NCBI GenBank assembly: GCA_020723185.1
Contig: DYJI01000001.1
Location: forward strand, 124,001-188,000
Length of the DNA: 64,000 nt
Reading direction: 5' to 3'
DNA from: Sideroxydans lithotrophicus
GTDB lineage: Bacteria > Pseudomonadota > Gammaproteobacteria > Burkholderiales > Gallionellaceae
The position numbers and the translations under genes are program-made. Below the pieces are notes generated by a model, which made no database searches, was not told where the DNA came from, and saw only the letters and a list, made by a program, of their open reading frames with translations. Positions 1-9,151 of this stretch are shown here, piece after piece. Each line of letters starts with the position of its first letter. Position 1 is the stretch's first letter.

Positions 1-376
1 TGATCCTTGTCTTCAGCGGAAAATCGCACAGCGGGACATCATCGATCAAGTAGCGGTTCTGAAGGAATACCTGCACACGCCCGGCCAGCTTGAATAAAGG
101 CGGCAGGTTGCCGAAACACAAAATGACATCATCCGGCCGAGAATTCCGCGCAAGCCTCCACTCTGCCCGCAACCGCTGCAAGACAGACGGCTTCACAAAT
201 TCGATTATCAGATTTTCAGGAAGATTGGAGGAAACCGCCATGCGCCGATCCAACTGCGCCGTCGTTTGGGTTGTTTTCGGAATGGCCGACAGGATGGCCG
301 TCAACAAAGCCTTGCCGCCCCCCTGATGCACATTGGTGGCATGCAAAAACAACCTTGAGGCTTTCTCACCGATCAA
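1..376 (-). CDS. Glycosyltransferase, N-terminal part (cut by window edge)
   Basis: Partial gene of 125 codons that runs off the left edge. The translation begins with a hydrophobic strand followed by a HATNVHQGGGKALL segment, the glycine-rich N-terminal loop typical of GT-B (GT4-like) glycosyltransferases, and later has DDVILCFGNLPPLF, the usual next strand of a Rossmann fold. The start is read as TTG at 376, with GGAG six bases upstream; it overlaps the TGA of the preceding gene (TTGA junction). No ATG or GTG fits better. It is the last visible gene of the polysaccharide operon and presumably adds one sugar to the repeat unit. Donor and acceptor cannot be told from the part seen. Confidence 0.8.
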   Translation of the reverse strand, partial: MIGEKASRLFLHATNVHQGGGKALLTAILSAIPKTTQTTAQLDRRMAVSSNLPENLIIEFVKPSVLQRLRAEWRLARNSRPDDVILCFGNLPPLFKLAGRVQVFLQNRYLIDDVPLCDFPLKTRI

Positions 377-2961
377 GCAGCACTCCGTTCATTGCGGGCA
401 ACAATATGCTTTCGGATCATTTGGTAAATCTTATTCGACTGCACAACATAAACAATCAATACAAAGCACACGATCATCGCGTAAAAGGGCAGATCCTGCC
501 TCGGTGCAACGCCGAACTGCGCAATGGTATTTGCCAGCGTAAAACCGAAGAGCGAACACAGCAGGGGATTGCTTGTCAGTTTAAACACGATCTGCTCGCT
601 CAATTGCAACACGATCACGAACAGCGCCATGCCCAGCAATACCACCCACATCGATCCGCTGAAGAACAGGAATGCCGCCGAGCCTGGCAGGCTGGCAAAA
701 CGCCATTGGCTGGAATCCGTCCATTGGTAATGTGATTTTGCCACGATTTGGAATTTTGTTGCGCTACCCGCATCGCGCCTTTCCAAGGCCGCTTCCTTCA
801 ACAACTCCATACTCTTGTTGGGATAGGCGACCACTGCCATCACCCCCTCCAAGCCGATCCAGCGATCTACCGACAAAGACAGAATCCTGTATATAGCCCC
901 GGAACCCACCTGATGCATAAACTCGTCAAACAGTTGATATTTTTCAGCTGCGGCAGCTACCGGCGCCTCACTGGTATTCTTTTCTTCCACGCCATTAGCC
1001 GGGACATTCGCCGCAACGGTTTGTTGGACTGCGGATGACGCATGTTGCTTCGCCGCCCCTACTATCAGCACAGAAGGCTCTTGTCCCTCTGCCCCAGATT
1101 CTTTCCCGCCCTCTCGAGGACCCTCAAATTTAGACTTTGTCGACTGCTGAACTGCCTGCGATGCAAGTTGCACCACCTTCTCCTTCGTCGGCGGCTCTTT
1201 CTCCTTGCTGACTACCGATTGATTCCGTAGCGCCTTCTCAAGCTTGACCTTCTCGGCAAGCAATTCCTTCAGATGCCCCTCTTGTGGCTCGCCCTTCTGG
1301 ATCAGTTCCTTTACGTGCGCGATCCCGCCTGCAAGAACCTCAAGGCGTGACTGCATCTTTTGTCTATTCAGCTCATTGAGCACATCGGCGAATTCCGTCT
1401 CCCCGGAACCCTTTATCGCCAGGCTTTTCTCTATGCGCGCCTTTTCGGCAAGCAACTCTTGCAGATGCCCCTCTTGCGGCTCACCCTTCAGGATCAGTTC
1501 CTTTACGTGCGCAATCCCGCCTGTAAGTACCTCAAGGCGTGACTGCATCTTTTGTCTATTCAGCTCATTGAGCACATCGGCGAATTCCGTCTCCCCGGAA
1601 CCCTTTATCGCCAGGCTTTTCTCTATGCGCGCCTTTTCGGCAAGCAACTCTTGCAGATGCCCCTCTTGCGGCTCACCCTTCAGGATCAGTTCCTTTACGT
1701 GCGCAATCCCGCCTGCAAGAACCTCAAGGCGCGACTGCATCTTTTGTCTTTTCAGCTCCTCAAGCACATCTGCGAACTCCGCCTCTCCGGAACCCTTTAT
1801 CGCCAGGCTTTTCTCTATGCGCGCTTTCTCGGCAAGCAACTCCCGCAGATGCTCCTCTTGCGGCTCACCTTTCAGGATCAATTGCTTTACGTGGGCAATC
1901 CCGCCTGCAAGCACCTCCAAGCGCGCCTCCTGTCTTTGCACCTCTAGTTGCGCCTTTTCAATAAGCAGCTCGCGAAGATGCGCTTCCTGCGGCTCACCAT
2001 TTGCTATTAATTTTTTTACATTAGCAATACCACCTTCAAGCACTTCCAGTCGGGTCAGCCGCTTCTGCTCCTCGGTTGTAAACCCGCCAACGTGCGGGTA
2101 CAGATATGCGCGGAACGTCGTCACACCAGCAATGGCAAGCATCATCAAACATCCCAATGCGATAACCAGAACTGCCACCTTAATCCTCGATAAACCAATC
2201 AAGGATTTTCTGTTCTCGAATAACGCGAATAGCTGCGGTAGCGTGTGAAAGACATATATGCCTCGACTCAATAAGCTTGAGGCAGACAGGCCTGCCTCAA
2301 CCAGCGGCGCATAGATCGAAACGGCGATATTCTTTCGTAGCGCCACTTCCCACCATAGCAATACCGTCACTAGCAGCGCGCTGCCTATACTCACTTGCCA
2401 AGCGATCAGTCCATTCAAAGGCCAAGGCAATATCGTACGGGGCGCCAATCCGATTTGCTGAATACCCAATAGCATATTCGCAATCGCCACGCCGACCATC
2501 CCGGTTGCAGCGAACAGCCATATCCACTTCCTTGCAGCCGGGTACCACGCCGGAGCCATGGATTGATCACAACGCATCTCTCTGGAATAGGTATTCGAGA
2601 ATATGCGAAAGACCAGCCTTCCCAGCATCACACCGAGGCTGGCCACAATTGCCACCCACAGCACCTCATCCCATGCCGCTGCTGAGCCATCGAATTGTCC
2701 GACCGGTTCCACATAGGGATAATCGAGAATCAAATGGGCGGTGAGCTTGCCCCAGAAACCGAGCCATAAGGTAACCACCAAAAACAGATAGCCATAATGC
2801 GTGCGCTTATCGAATGCCGTTAACAGCATCAGCCAAAACGATACGCAGAACAGAAAATACGTCAGCTTAGCGCCGGGATAGCTGTCCATGCCCGCGAGTA
2901 TCAGCCCGGCGCCGGCAAGACCCACTATGAGAATGAATAAATTATTAACCTTACTTAACAT
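373..2961 (-). CDS. Polymerase-like polytopic membrane protein with tandem-repeat coiled-coil insert
   Basis: An 862-residue protein. About 300 N-terminal residues contain many hydrophobic segments; residues about 304-578 are five copies (three full, two partial) of a 64-residue charged repeat beginning RLEVLAGGIAHVKELI; a Lys/Glu/Ala/Pro-rich linker follows; the final ~170 residues are again membrane-spanning. The two membrane parts resemble the adjacent upstream gene (shared VDRW-G-EG, KSHY, LPG and SGS-W positions), so this is a tandem paralogue in which one loop has expanded. The place in the operon and topology suggest a Wzy-like repeat-unit polymerase or a chain-length partner; the function is inferred. 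Start ATG at 2961 has AAGG upstream and overlaps the preceding stop; a longer reading to 3030 is less likely. Confidence 0.85.
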   Translation of the reverse strand: MLSKVNNLFILIVGLAGAGLILAGMDSYPGAKLTYFLFCVSFWLMLLTAFDKRTHYGYLFLVVTLWLGFWGKLTAHLILDYPYVEPVGQFDGSAAAWDEVLWVAIVASLGVMLGRLVFRIFSNTYSREMRCDQSMAPAWYPAARKWIWLFAATGMVGVAIANMLLGIQQIGLAPRTILPWPLNGLIAWQVSIGSALLVTVLLWWEVALRKNIAVSIYAPLVEAGLSASSLLSRGIYVFHTLPQLFALFENRKSLIGLSRIKVAVLVIALGCLMMLAIAGVTTFRAYLYPHVGGFTTEEQKRLTRLEVLEGGIANVKKLIANGEPQEAHLRELLIEKAQLEVQRQEARLEVLAGGIAHVKQLILKGEPQEEHLRELLAEKARIEKSLAIKGSGEAEFADVLEELKRQKMQSRLEVLAGGIAHVKELILKGEPQEGHLQELLAEKARIEKSLAIKGSGETEFADVLNELNRQKMQSRLEVLTGGIAHVKELILKGEPQEGHLQELLAEKARIEKSLAIKGSGETEFADVLNELNRQKMQSRLEVLAGGIAHVKELIQKGEPQEGHLKELLAEKVKLEKALRNQSVVSKEKEPPTKEKVVQLASQAVQQSTKSKFEGPREGGKESGAEGQEPSVLIVGAAKQHASSAVQQTVAANVPANGVEEKNTSEAPVAAAAEKYQLFDEFMHQVGSGAIYRILSLSVDRWIGLEGVMAVVAYPNKSMELLKEAALERRDAGSATKFQIVAKSHYQWTDSSQWRFASLPGSAAFLFFSGSMWVVLLGMALFVIVLQLSEQIVFKLTSNPLLCSLFGFTLANTIAQFGVAPRQDLPFYAMIVCFVLIVYVVQSNKIYQMIRKHIVARNERSAA
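1228..2052 (-). repeat. 192-bp in-frame tandem repeat array
   Basis: Three complete 192-bp units at 1348-1539, 1540-1731 and 1732-1923, flanked by partial units at 1228-1347 and 1924-2052. The units at 1348-1539 and 1540-1731 are almost identical in DNA; the outer copies have diverged. The period is 64 codons exactly, so gain or loss of a unit keeps the reading frame of the host membrane-protein gene. Each unit encodes a heptad-like charged helix (RLEVL..., EELLAEKARIEKSLA..., ELNRQKMQS). Confidence 0.95.
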
Positions 2962-4483
2962 GCTGCACCTTATTGCGGGAGAATAATATTTTGGCGACCC
3001 AGCCTTGACGGAACCAGTAGGCTTGGGCAAGGGAGATGATACCGATCACGGCAAGATTCATTGCAATCTGAGGCAACAATTGCCTGGGTGTCACACCAAT
3101 CTGAGCAACCATATTCGCCATCCATATCCCGGACATTGCACAGAAAAATGGATTCTCGGAAACAATCTGGATCAGTCGCTCACTGGCGGATACACTCAAG
3201 GCCAATAACAAAGTACCCGCAAAAACCAGCCAGAACGACCCACTCAAGTACAAGAAGCCAGCCACTCCAGGAAGCGTATTGAATTGATATTTATTCGCAT
3301 CCATTTGGCTGTAATGTGATTTCGCAATGTATTGATATTTTGTCACATGGCCTATGGAAGGCTTTTCTACCAGCAACTCTTCAAAGAGTGCCACGCTTTT
3401 ATCTGGATAGCCCACAGCGACCATGATCCCTTCCGCCCCGACCCAGCGATCCACAGCAAGATTCATCATGCGGCCACCGCTTGCCACTACCGTATCAAAC
3501 TGAGTGCCATAAATAGTTTCCGCATTGAGGGTGTTTACGGTTACGTCGTACAGCGAATTTCTGAATACATTGACTGCTGTGCCAATGACCAGGAAGCCAA
3601 CCATTGCCAGAACTGAATAAAGCACTAGAGCGCGGGTTGACAAGAAATCCCTGAATTTGCGCACATTGACCCATGCCGCCAAAAATACCGGGAGCACATG
3701 CCAGAGATATAGTCCCCGACTGATGGTTGTCATTCCGCCGAGTGCCGCCTCAAATAGCGCCACCAATACCCCCGTTGATAGATTCCTTCTTCTCAGAAAA
3801 TCCCAATATATAAGCGCAGCCACCAGAAACGACAATCCACTATACAAGAACCACCCTGCTATAGCATTGGTCGGCCACGGGAATATCCTGCGTGCAACCA
3901 GCCCCGACTGCACAAAGCCAAATTGGATATTTGCAATGTTCAGCAAGGCAATTGCCAATATCAACAGGCCCCATAAGTATTTTTGCGGTATCAGCGGCGC
4001 ATGATCCATTGCGGGACTTGGCGAGTCTGAACTCCCTCCGACGCTCTGCTTCTCTCTAAGCCAGCGTATTGAGATCATCCAGGCACCACTCACGCCTAGG
4101 CACACTAGCGTGGCAACGCTCATCAATTCATCGTACTGATGGGGCAGGAATTCAAATCCCCCCGTCGCTTCGGTGTATGGCCTTGAGAAAAACAGATTCA
4201 CGGACAGTTTCAGCCACAATCCCAGCCAAAGGAAGATCGACAGCATGGTTGCGCCATAACCCAATCGACGGCCCAATCCCAACCACAACATCAATGCCGC
4301 CGCCCCGGAAAAGAGCACATATCGTATAACGGAACCCTCGTATGTTGATGCCACCGCAGCAACAGCCAGACAATACAAACACGCGCCCAGCACAAGAACG
4401 GCATTCTTGATGCGGGATTCATGCTTCATCATCGCGATTGCTGCTTGGGCAGGCCACGAATTGGCAATGGAACTATTACGCAC
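2951..4483 (-). CDS. Polytopic membrane protein, candidate O-antigen polymerase (Wzy-like)
   Basis: A 510-residue protein with about ten or more hydrophobic segments and no recognisable soluble domain. It sits between glycosyltransferase genes in the polysaccharide operon, which is where Wzy polymerases are found; these are too divergent to identify from sequence alone. A long extracytoplasmic loop carries VDRWVGAEGIM and KSHY motifs shared with its downstream neighbour. GTG at 4483 (12 bases after the preceding stop) is used as start; ATG at 4432 is an alternative with a similarly weak ribosome site. It overlaps the downstream paralogue by 11 bases. Wzy is an inference from topology and context. 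Confidence 0.8.
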   Translation of the reverse strand: MRNSSIANSWPAQAAIAMMKHESRIKNAVLVLGACLYCLAVAAVASTYEGSVIRYVLFSGAAALMLWLGLGRRLGYGATMLSIFLWLGLWLKLSVNLFFSRPYTEATGGFEFLPHQYDELMSVATLVCLGVSGAWMISIRWLREKQSVGGSSDSPSPAMDHAPLIPQKYLWGLLILAIALLNIANIQFGFVQSGLVARRIFPWPTNAIAGWFLYSGLSFLVAALIYWDFLRRRNLSTGVLVALFEAALGGMTTISRGLYLWHVLPVFLAAWVNVRKFRDFLSTRALVLYSVLAMVGFLVIGTAVNVFRNSLYDVTVNTLNAETIYGTQFDTVVASGGRMMNLAVDRWVGAEGIMVAVGYPDKSVALFEELLVEKPSIGHVTKYQYIAKSHYSQMDANKYQFNTLPGVAGFLYLSGSFWLVFAGTLLLALSVSASERLIQIVSENPFFCAMSGIWMANMVAQIGVTPRQLLPQIAMNLAVIGIISLAQAYWFRQGWVAKILFSRNKVQHVK

Positions 4484-4495
4484 TTAACTCTTTAC

Positions 4496-6055
4496 TTACT
4501 TGGGTATGTATATTGTAGAAAGTCCCACGTTACCCAGACTCAATATCTCAGGCTGCAGCAGGGCCACTTTATAGTTTGCAGCGATTGCATCGCTAATAAT
4601 TCTCGGATAAGGCTGTATCCCGGTAACGATCAGGTCATATTGCTTTTCCCTGACTGCCGTTATAACCACACCTGGCTGGAATATTTCTCCATGTGCCCAT
4701 GCATACTGGAACATCGTGGAACCTTCGTTCTCGACATTCGCACCGTGTGCCACCAATGCGCCGATATTCCGGTTGGTCAGTATCCTGGCATTCGGTCGCT
4801 CCTGAATCAACTTCCCGACCGCCTGATAGTGCTCCTCCATCAGCTTCTCAAGTTCCGGACTGGGGATTGCACTTGCATTCAGTTGGCGGTGTATCGAAAT
4901 AGTTCCTATTGAGATACTTACGAACAAGCCAATCAACAACAACTTAGTCAACCCTTCAATTCGAACCTGTGAGTTCGCTGAGAGATGGAAATATGGCGAA
5001 GATATTTCTGTGGGTGCTTTGGTTAAGCTCGCGACTAAACCAACGCTTACCAACACCATGGTGATCCACATAGTCAGGAAGTAATTTGGCCCGCCTCCAG
5101 CATTGCCCAAAACCTTCAGCAGAAAAATCAGATGAAGAATAAAGCTCACATGCCAAATAGATAGCTTTGTCACTCGAAGCGCCATAGCTGCAATAGATAG
5201 CAAAGCAGCAAGAGTGAATGCTGCATTGTTTTGGATGACGAATCCATACAATCTGGATTTCGCCAATTCTGGATCGTGGGACATTATTACTTTCAAATCC
5301 AGAATGGTCGCCCTCAGATATTGCCCGGAATTGACCCATTCCAAATATGCATACGCCAACCCAAACATCACAGCAAATCCCGCCATTACTGCTGCCATTT
5401 TCCAAACCGGGATTCTTCTGGCCAGCAGAAAGACCATTACGCTACCAATTGCGATGATGCCCTGCTGTTTTGCAAGAAAACATAATGCCGCGAATACCCC
5501 CAGCAGCACCCATGCCCACCATGAATCATCCTTCTTTTCCACGCAATACTCTGCCAGCAGGAGTGTCGCCAGGAACATAAATGCCATTGTGCTATTCGGC
5601 GATACTTGCACGATATCCAGCAACAAGCCCGGCTCACTTGGAAGCCAAACAAATACCGCGGCAATCGCGGAAAGGAATAAGCCCCATTTCTTTGCGTAGT
5701 AGAAGAAAATGGCCAAGGGGCATAGCAACCAGAACAAAAAGGACACGCCCCGTGCCAGACTCATACCTGCATCTGCTCCGCCAACAAGTGCAACGAACGC
5801 GTGATATAGGGGATTGTAGATACTGAGTACCTTACCCGCCTCCAATGACAGGTAGATTGGCAATCCCTGCGCAATTCGATGCGCAAAATTCAGATGATCA
5901 CCGTCTGTAGCCTCCCAGTCATAGGGGAATGCTACGACTTGGACGATATAGTGGAAATAGCGCCCCAAACAATAGACTGCGGCGAGCACAAATGCGCCGT
6001 AGAAAAACCGGAGCAGCATTTCAGTTTTATTTAGCTTCAATCTGCGCCCCGCCAT
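4496..6055 (-). CDS. GT-C type membrane glycosyltransferase (PMT/ArnT-like fold)
   Basis: About 519 residues with a short basic N-terminus, many hydrophobic segments and an acidic motif soon after the first one (DWEATDGDHL), the layout of GT-C enzymes that use polyprenyl-phosphate sugars in the periplasm. A soluble tail of ~130 residues ends the protein. It lies directly after GtrA- and GtrB-like genes, so it probably transfers a sugar flipped on undecaprenyl phosphate to the glycan. ATG 6055 overlaps gtrA by 29 bases; ATG 6019, just after the gtrA stop, is possible; neither has a clear ribosome site. The acceptor is unknown. Confidence 0.75.
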   Translation of the reverse strand: MAGRRLKLNKTEMLLRFFYGAFVLAAVYCLGRYFHYIVQVVAFPYDWEATDGDHLNFAHRIAQGLPIYLSLEAGKVLSIYNPLYHAFVALVGGADAGMSLARGVSFLFWLLCPLAIFFYYAKKWGLFLSAIAAVFVWLPSEPGLLLDIVQVSPNSTMAFMFLATLLLAEYCVEKKDDSWWAWVLLGVFAALCFLAKQQGIIAIGSVMVFLLARRIPVWKMAAVMAGFAVMFGLAYAYLEWVNSGQYLRATILDLKVIMSHDPELAKSRLYGFVIQNNAAFTLAALLSIAAMALRVTKLSIWHVSFILHLIFLLKVLGNAGGGPNYFLTMWITMVLVSVGLVASLTKAPTEISSPYFHLSANSQVRIEGLTKLLLIGLFVSISIGTISIHRQLNASAIPSPELEKLMEEHYQAVGKLIQERPNARILTNRNIGALVAHGANVENEGSTMFQYAWAHGEIFQPGVVITAVREKQYDLIVTGIQPYPRIISDAIAANYKVALLQPEILSLGNVGLSTIYIPK

Positions 6056-6473
6056 CAGAATTCTTAAAAACGAGTTTTTTTGCAAAAATAAAGTTCGACA
6101 GCATGCCGAACATAATCCCTAACGCCTGTCCGAAGAAGTGGTATTGCTCACCTGCTGCCACAACGACCAGATTAAGAACAACCAAGTTGATGATCAAACC
6201 TTGTATGTTGCCCAGCAAATAATATGAGAACTGCCGGACGTTAACCGGCCGTGTTCCATTCTCTGCCCTGAATGTCCAAATATGATTCAAAACATAGTTG
6301 TTTATCACTGCAATACAGAAGGCCGTTACTGCACTCAGATTCACACCAAAGTGGGCATATTCAAAAGCGAAATAGTAAGCCGCAAAATTAATGCCCGCCC
6401 CCACGGAGCCAACCATGCCAAACCGAATTAATTTCGGAAGGTTTCTTTTAATATTCCAATTCATCTTTTGCAT
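6027..6473 (-). CDS. GtrA-like polyprenyl-phosphate-sugar flippase
   Basis: 148 residues, the usual size of GtrA proteins, with four hydrophobic segments. The first contains IRFGMVGSVGAGINFAAY and a middle part has NNYVLNHIWTF, both typical of the GtrA family. GtrA proteins move undecaprenyl-phosphate-linked sugars across the inner membrane. The gene lies between a GtrB-like GT2 (32 bases upstream) and a GT-C transferase (overlapping downstream), giving the three parts of a glycan-decorating cassette. Confidence 0.9.
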   Translation of the reverse strand: MQKMNWNIKRNLPKLIRFGMVGSVGAGINFAAYYFAFEYAHFGVNLSAVTAFCIAVINNYVLNHIWTFRAENGTRPVNVRQFSYYLLGNIQGLIINLVVLNLVVVAAGEQYHFFGQALGIMFGMLSNFIFAKKLVFKNSDGGAQIEAK

Positions 6474-6505
6474 GTAGTTCCGCAGAAATAATTAGCGCGT
6501 AATAA

Positions 6506-7204
6506 TCAAGATCTGAATCTCAGACGAATAATCGTATACAGGTAAGTGAGGATAAACATAATGAGATTTCGCTTGGTCTCACCAAACATCCGTTTCTTAA
6601 ATACGAAAGGCACTTCCTTGAAACGCATGGCGGGATAGCTGCGGCGCAATTTGAAGAGTATTTCTTCGACGATATCGAAATTGTTGCAACTCAGCTTGAT
6701 GGATTTTAGTTGCTCGGCCCTGTAGACCTTGAAGCTGTTCGATACGTCTTTGCACGGCAGGTTAAGTACAAACGAGAATGTCCAGTTGACGATCCGACTC
6801 ATCAGGATCAGGGCAAGGCTGTTCTCGGTATTGCCATTTTCCACATAGCGGGATGCGATCACCACATCGTATTCATCCGCGAAGCGGAACAATTCCGGAA
6901 TGAACTCCGGCGGATGAGAGCCGTCGGCGTCCATGAATATCACATAGCGGCCCTGTGCCTCTTCGATACCGGTTCTGACCGCACTGCCAAAATAGTTGCC
7001 ACCGCGCCGGGTGACATAGCGAACACCATGTTGCTCGCATACCGCTTTGGTCTGATCCATGGGTTCCATGGTGTCGATGACCAGCACTTCTGCATGCTGC
7101 CCCATGGCCTGCAAAGTTTGCAATATCCTGGGCAGCAGATTCTTCAGGTTCTCTTCTTCCTGATATGCCGGCAGGATAACGCTCAAGTCGATGTTATTTT
7201 CCAT
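6506..7204 (-). CDS. GT2 glycosyltransferase, dolichyl/undecaprenyl-phosphate sugar synthase type
   Basis: 232 residues. The N-terminus [14 protein letters not shown] is the nucleotide-binding strand of family GT2; [14 protein letters not shown] carries the DXD-like metal site; ASRYVENG follows as in Dpm1/GtrB enzymes. There is no pair of C-terminal membrane helices as in full-length GtrB, so it resembles the shorter DPM1 form. It probably charges undecaprenyl phosphate with a sugar for the neighbouring GtrA and GT-C proteins. It overlaps the upstream epimerase by 11 bases. Confidence 0.88.
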   Translation of the reverse strand: MENNIDLSVILPAYQEEENLKNLLPRILQTLQAMGQHAEVLVIDTMEPMDQTKAVCEQHGVRYVTRRGGNYFGSAVRTGIEEAQGRYVIFMDADGSHPPEFIPELFRFADEYDVVIASRYVENGNTENSLALILMSRIVNWTFSFVLNLPCKDVSNSFKVYRAEQLKSIKLSCNNFDIVEEILFKLRRSYPAMRFKEVPFVFKKRMFGETKRNLIMFILTYLYTIIRLRFRS

Positions 7205-8222
7205 TGCTGTCTTTCACCCACTGAATCATTCTTTGCAGACCGGTCAGTTTGTCGACTTGGGGTTGCCACTGGAATTCATGCGATGCCCTGCGGATATCCG
7301 CGACGAATACCTTCTGGTCGTTCGAGCGCCACGGCAACTGCTGGTAGGTCAGCTTGACATCCAGCTCCTGCTCCAGCATGGCGAACAGCTCAAGGAGAGA
7401 AAGGCTATTCGGCATGCCGCCACCGATATTGAATGCTTTCCCGGCACATCGATCCACGGCTTTCGCCGCCATGAAATAGCAATTGATCAGATCGGAAGCG
7501 AACAGCACATCTCTGACCTGTTTACCATCACCGGAAATGGTGAATGGCTTCTCCAGCCGACCTTGCTGAGCCAGCAGCGCCTGACTCACGAACCAGCCGA
7601 CCCAGCCTTGGTCGTAGGTGCTGAATTGACGCCCGCCGAAGATCGAGGAATGCCTGAATACAATGGCTTTGATCCCGAAGTTTCGTGCATAGTCGAGCAT
7701 GTATTGATCGGCAGCCCCTTTCGAGCAGCCGTAGGGCGATCTGAAATCCAGAGCGACTTGCTCATCGAATCCGAAAGGCAATCCCTTTGCTTCGTAGCGC
7801 GTTGCAGCTTCTATGTACTCGTAGTTCTCAAGATCGCCGTACACCTTGTTGGTAGACGAATAGATGACTGTCGCCTCCGGCGCATGCTTGCGCAGAGACT
7901 CCAGCAGATTGAGACTGCCTACCACGTTGATCTCAAAATCCCGGCGCGGGTTTTGCAGCGATGTCGTCATGGCCACCTGTCCTGCAAGATGGAACACCAC
8001 ATCGGGCTTGATCTCTTGTATCACGCGCTCAATATCATTGTTGAGGCGTATATCGCCATGGAAGTAAGTAAACTGACCGAGCGTTTTCAACCATTCCAGA
8101 TTTTGCGCGCTGCCTGCTCGTGAAAGATTGTCAAAAACAAAGAGCTCATCCCCTTTTCTCAGAACTTCACTCGCCAGATTCGACCCCAAGAACCCGCATC
8201 CACCCGTAATCAAATAACGCAT
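7194..8222 (-). CDS. NAD-dependent epimerase, CDP-paratose 2-epimerase (tyvelose epimerase) family
   Basis: 342 residues, short-chain dehydrogenase fold: GGCGFLG nucleotide-binding motif at the N-terminus, SSTNKVYGD with the family serine/threonine site and SPYGCSK giving the Tyr-x3-Lys pair. STNKVYGD and [11 protein letters not shown] are features of the RfbE/Tyv group, which turns CDP-paratose into CDP-tyvelose. It starts two bases after the previous epimerase/reductase gene, so the two may act in succession. Related proteins have other specificities, so substrate is inferred. Confidence 0.85.
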   Translation of the reverse strand: MRYLITGGCGFLGSNLASEVLRKGDELFVFDNLSRAGSAQNLEWLKTLGQFTYFHGDIRLNNDIERVIQEIKPDVVFHLAGQVAMTTSLQNPRRDFEINVVGSLNLLESLRKHAPEATVIYSSTNKVYGDLENYEYIEAATRYEAKGLPFGFDEQVALDFRSPYGCSKGAADQYMLDYARNFGIKAIVFRHSSIFGGRQFSTYDQGWVGWFVSQALLAQQGRLEKPFTISGDGKQVRDVLFASDLINCYFMAAKAVDRCAGKAFNIGGGMPNSLSLLELFAMLEQELDVKLTYQQLPWRSNDQKVFVADIRRASHEFQWQPQVDKLTGLQRMIQWVKDSNGK

Positions 8223-8224
8223 GA

Positions 8225-9151
8225 TTAGTTAAAACTCCCTTTTTCCATTTCAATCATTCTTCTTATCCCGTCTTCCAATGTCACTTCCGGTATCCAGCCC
8301 ATGGCTGTTAGCCCGCCGATATTCACATCGGACGCCATGACCTCGTTCTTTCGGTATGGTATCGCCCCGAAATCCAACCGGGTCTTCCGGTTACCACTGA
8401 TCTCTTGTGCCAGCGCGACAAACTTTCTTATTTCCACCGGTTGCGCCGATCCCACTTCAAATCGATAGTATCGATGCGCCAGACCCGGCGCTTTTTCCAG
8501 CAGCAACTCAAACGCGCGGATCACATCGTCGATGTAGATGAAATCGCGCTTCTGTCGCCCCTCGGTCAGAGGGATACATTCAACGTTTGATAAAAGCGAC
8601 TGAACGATGAATGTCACGAACTTGGACGGATCGTCGCCGGGCCCGTAAAAGTGCTCGAGGGCCACGTTAATACCAACGATTCTATCCGAATAACTTTCCA
8701 GCCAATCCGCAAACTGCTTCTTGGACAGGCTGTAGTTGCTCACCCCCTTATCCAGGATCGTGTCGGTATTGATGAAGACGGCAACGCCATTCACTGCCGC
8801 GGCATGCAGCAACTTCAGCGGCAATATCAGATTGGCTTCGATCGTTCCGCACGGATCAACCTGCTTCCGTCCGTAATCCGTCGCGCAATGCATGATGTAC
8901 TGGATGGGGTGCGCCGCGAAGAAGGCGTTGAAGTCCGTCGTTTCCAGATCGACCCACGTGACTTCGTCAGCGATGTCGCGTACGCGGTCCAGCTTGGATA
9001 CCGCGCGCCTGAGGCCATAGATGCGATAGCCTTGCTTCAGCAGCTTGCGCATCAGGTGGCTGCCCAGATAGCCGGTGCCGCCCGTCATGAATATGGCTTG
9101 CCCCCGCGCTTCGATCCTCATTCCTAGCATCCCGGCTCCCTTGCTATTCAC
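8225..9151 (-). CDS. NAD(P)-dependent sugar reductase/epimerase, CDP-abequose/paratose synthase-like
   Basis: 308 residues with [10 protein letters not shown] at residues 24-33 and NYSLSKKQ as the Tyr-x3-Lys site. [17 protein letters not shown] and [10 protein letters not shown] resemble RfbJ (abequose synthase) and RfbS/Prt (paratose synthase), which reduce C4 of CDP-4-keto-3,6-dideoxyglucose. The presence of rfbF, rfbG and rfbH in the same operon supplies that substrate. The start is GTG at 9151 in a GTGA overlap with the upstream GT10 stop. Whether the product is abequose, paratose or another sugar cannot be told. Confidence 0.8.
   Translation of the reverse strand: MNSKGAGMLGMRIEARGQAIFMTGGTGYLGSHLMRKLLKQGYRIYGLRRAVSKLDRVRDIADEVTWVDLETTDFNAFFAAHPIQYIMHCATDYGRKQVDPCGTIEANLILPLKLLHAAAVNGVAVFINTDTILDKGVSNYSLSKKQFADWLESYSDRIVGINVALEHFYGPGDDPSKFVTFIVQSLLSNVECIPLTEGRQKRDFIYIDDVIRAFELLLEKAPGLAHRYYRFEVGSAQPVEIRKFVALAQEISGNRKTRLDFGAIPYRKNEVMASDVNIGGLTAMGWIPEVTLEDGIRRMIEMEKGSFN

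Noticed and set aside
1228..2052. CRISPR-like array
   Set aside because: Repeats are contiguous 192-bp units with no unique spacers, and they are coding.
1244..2248. Plus-strand repetitive Ser/Cys-rich protein
   Set aside because: Antisense of the tandem-repeat coiled-coil insert; the minus-strand frame joins membrane domains that match the neighbouring paralogue.
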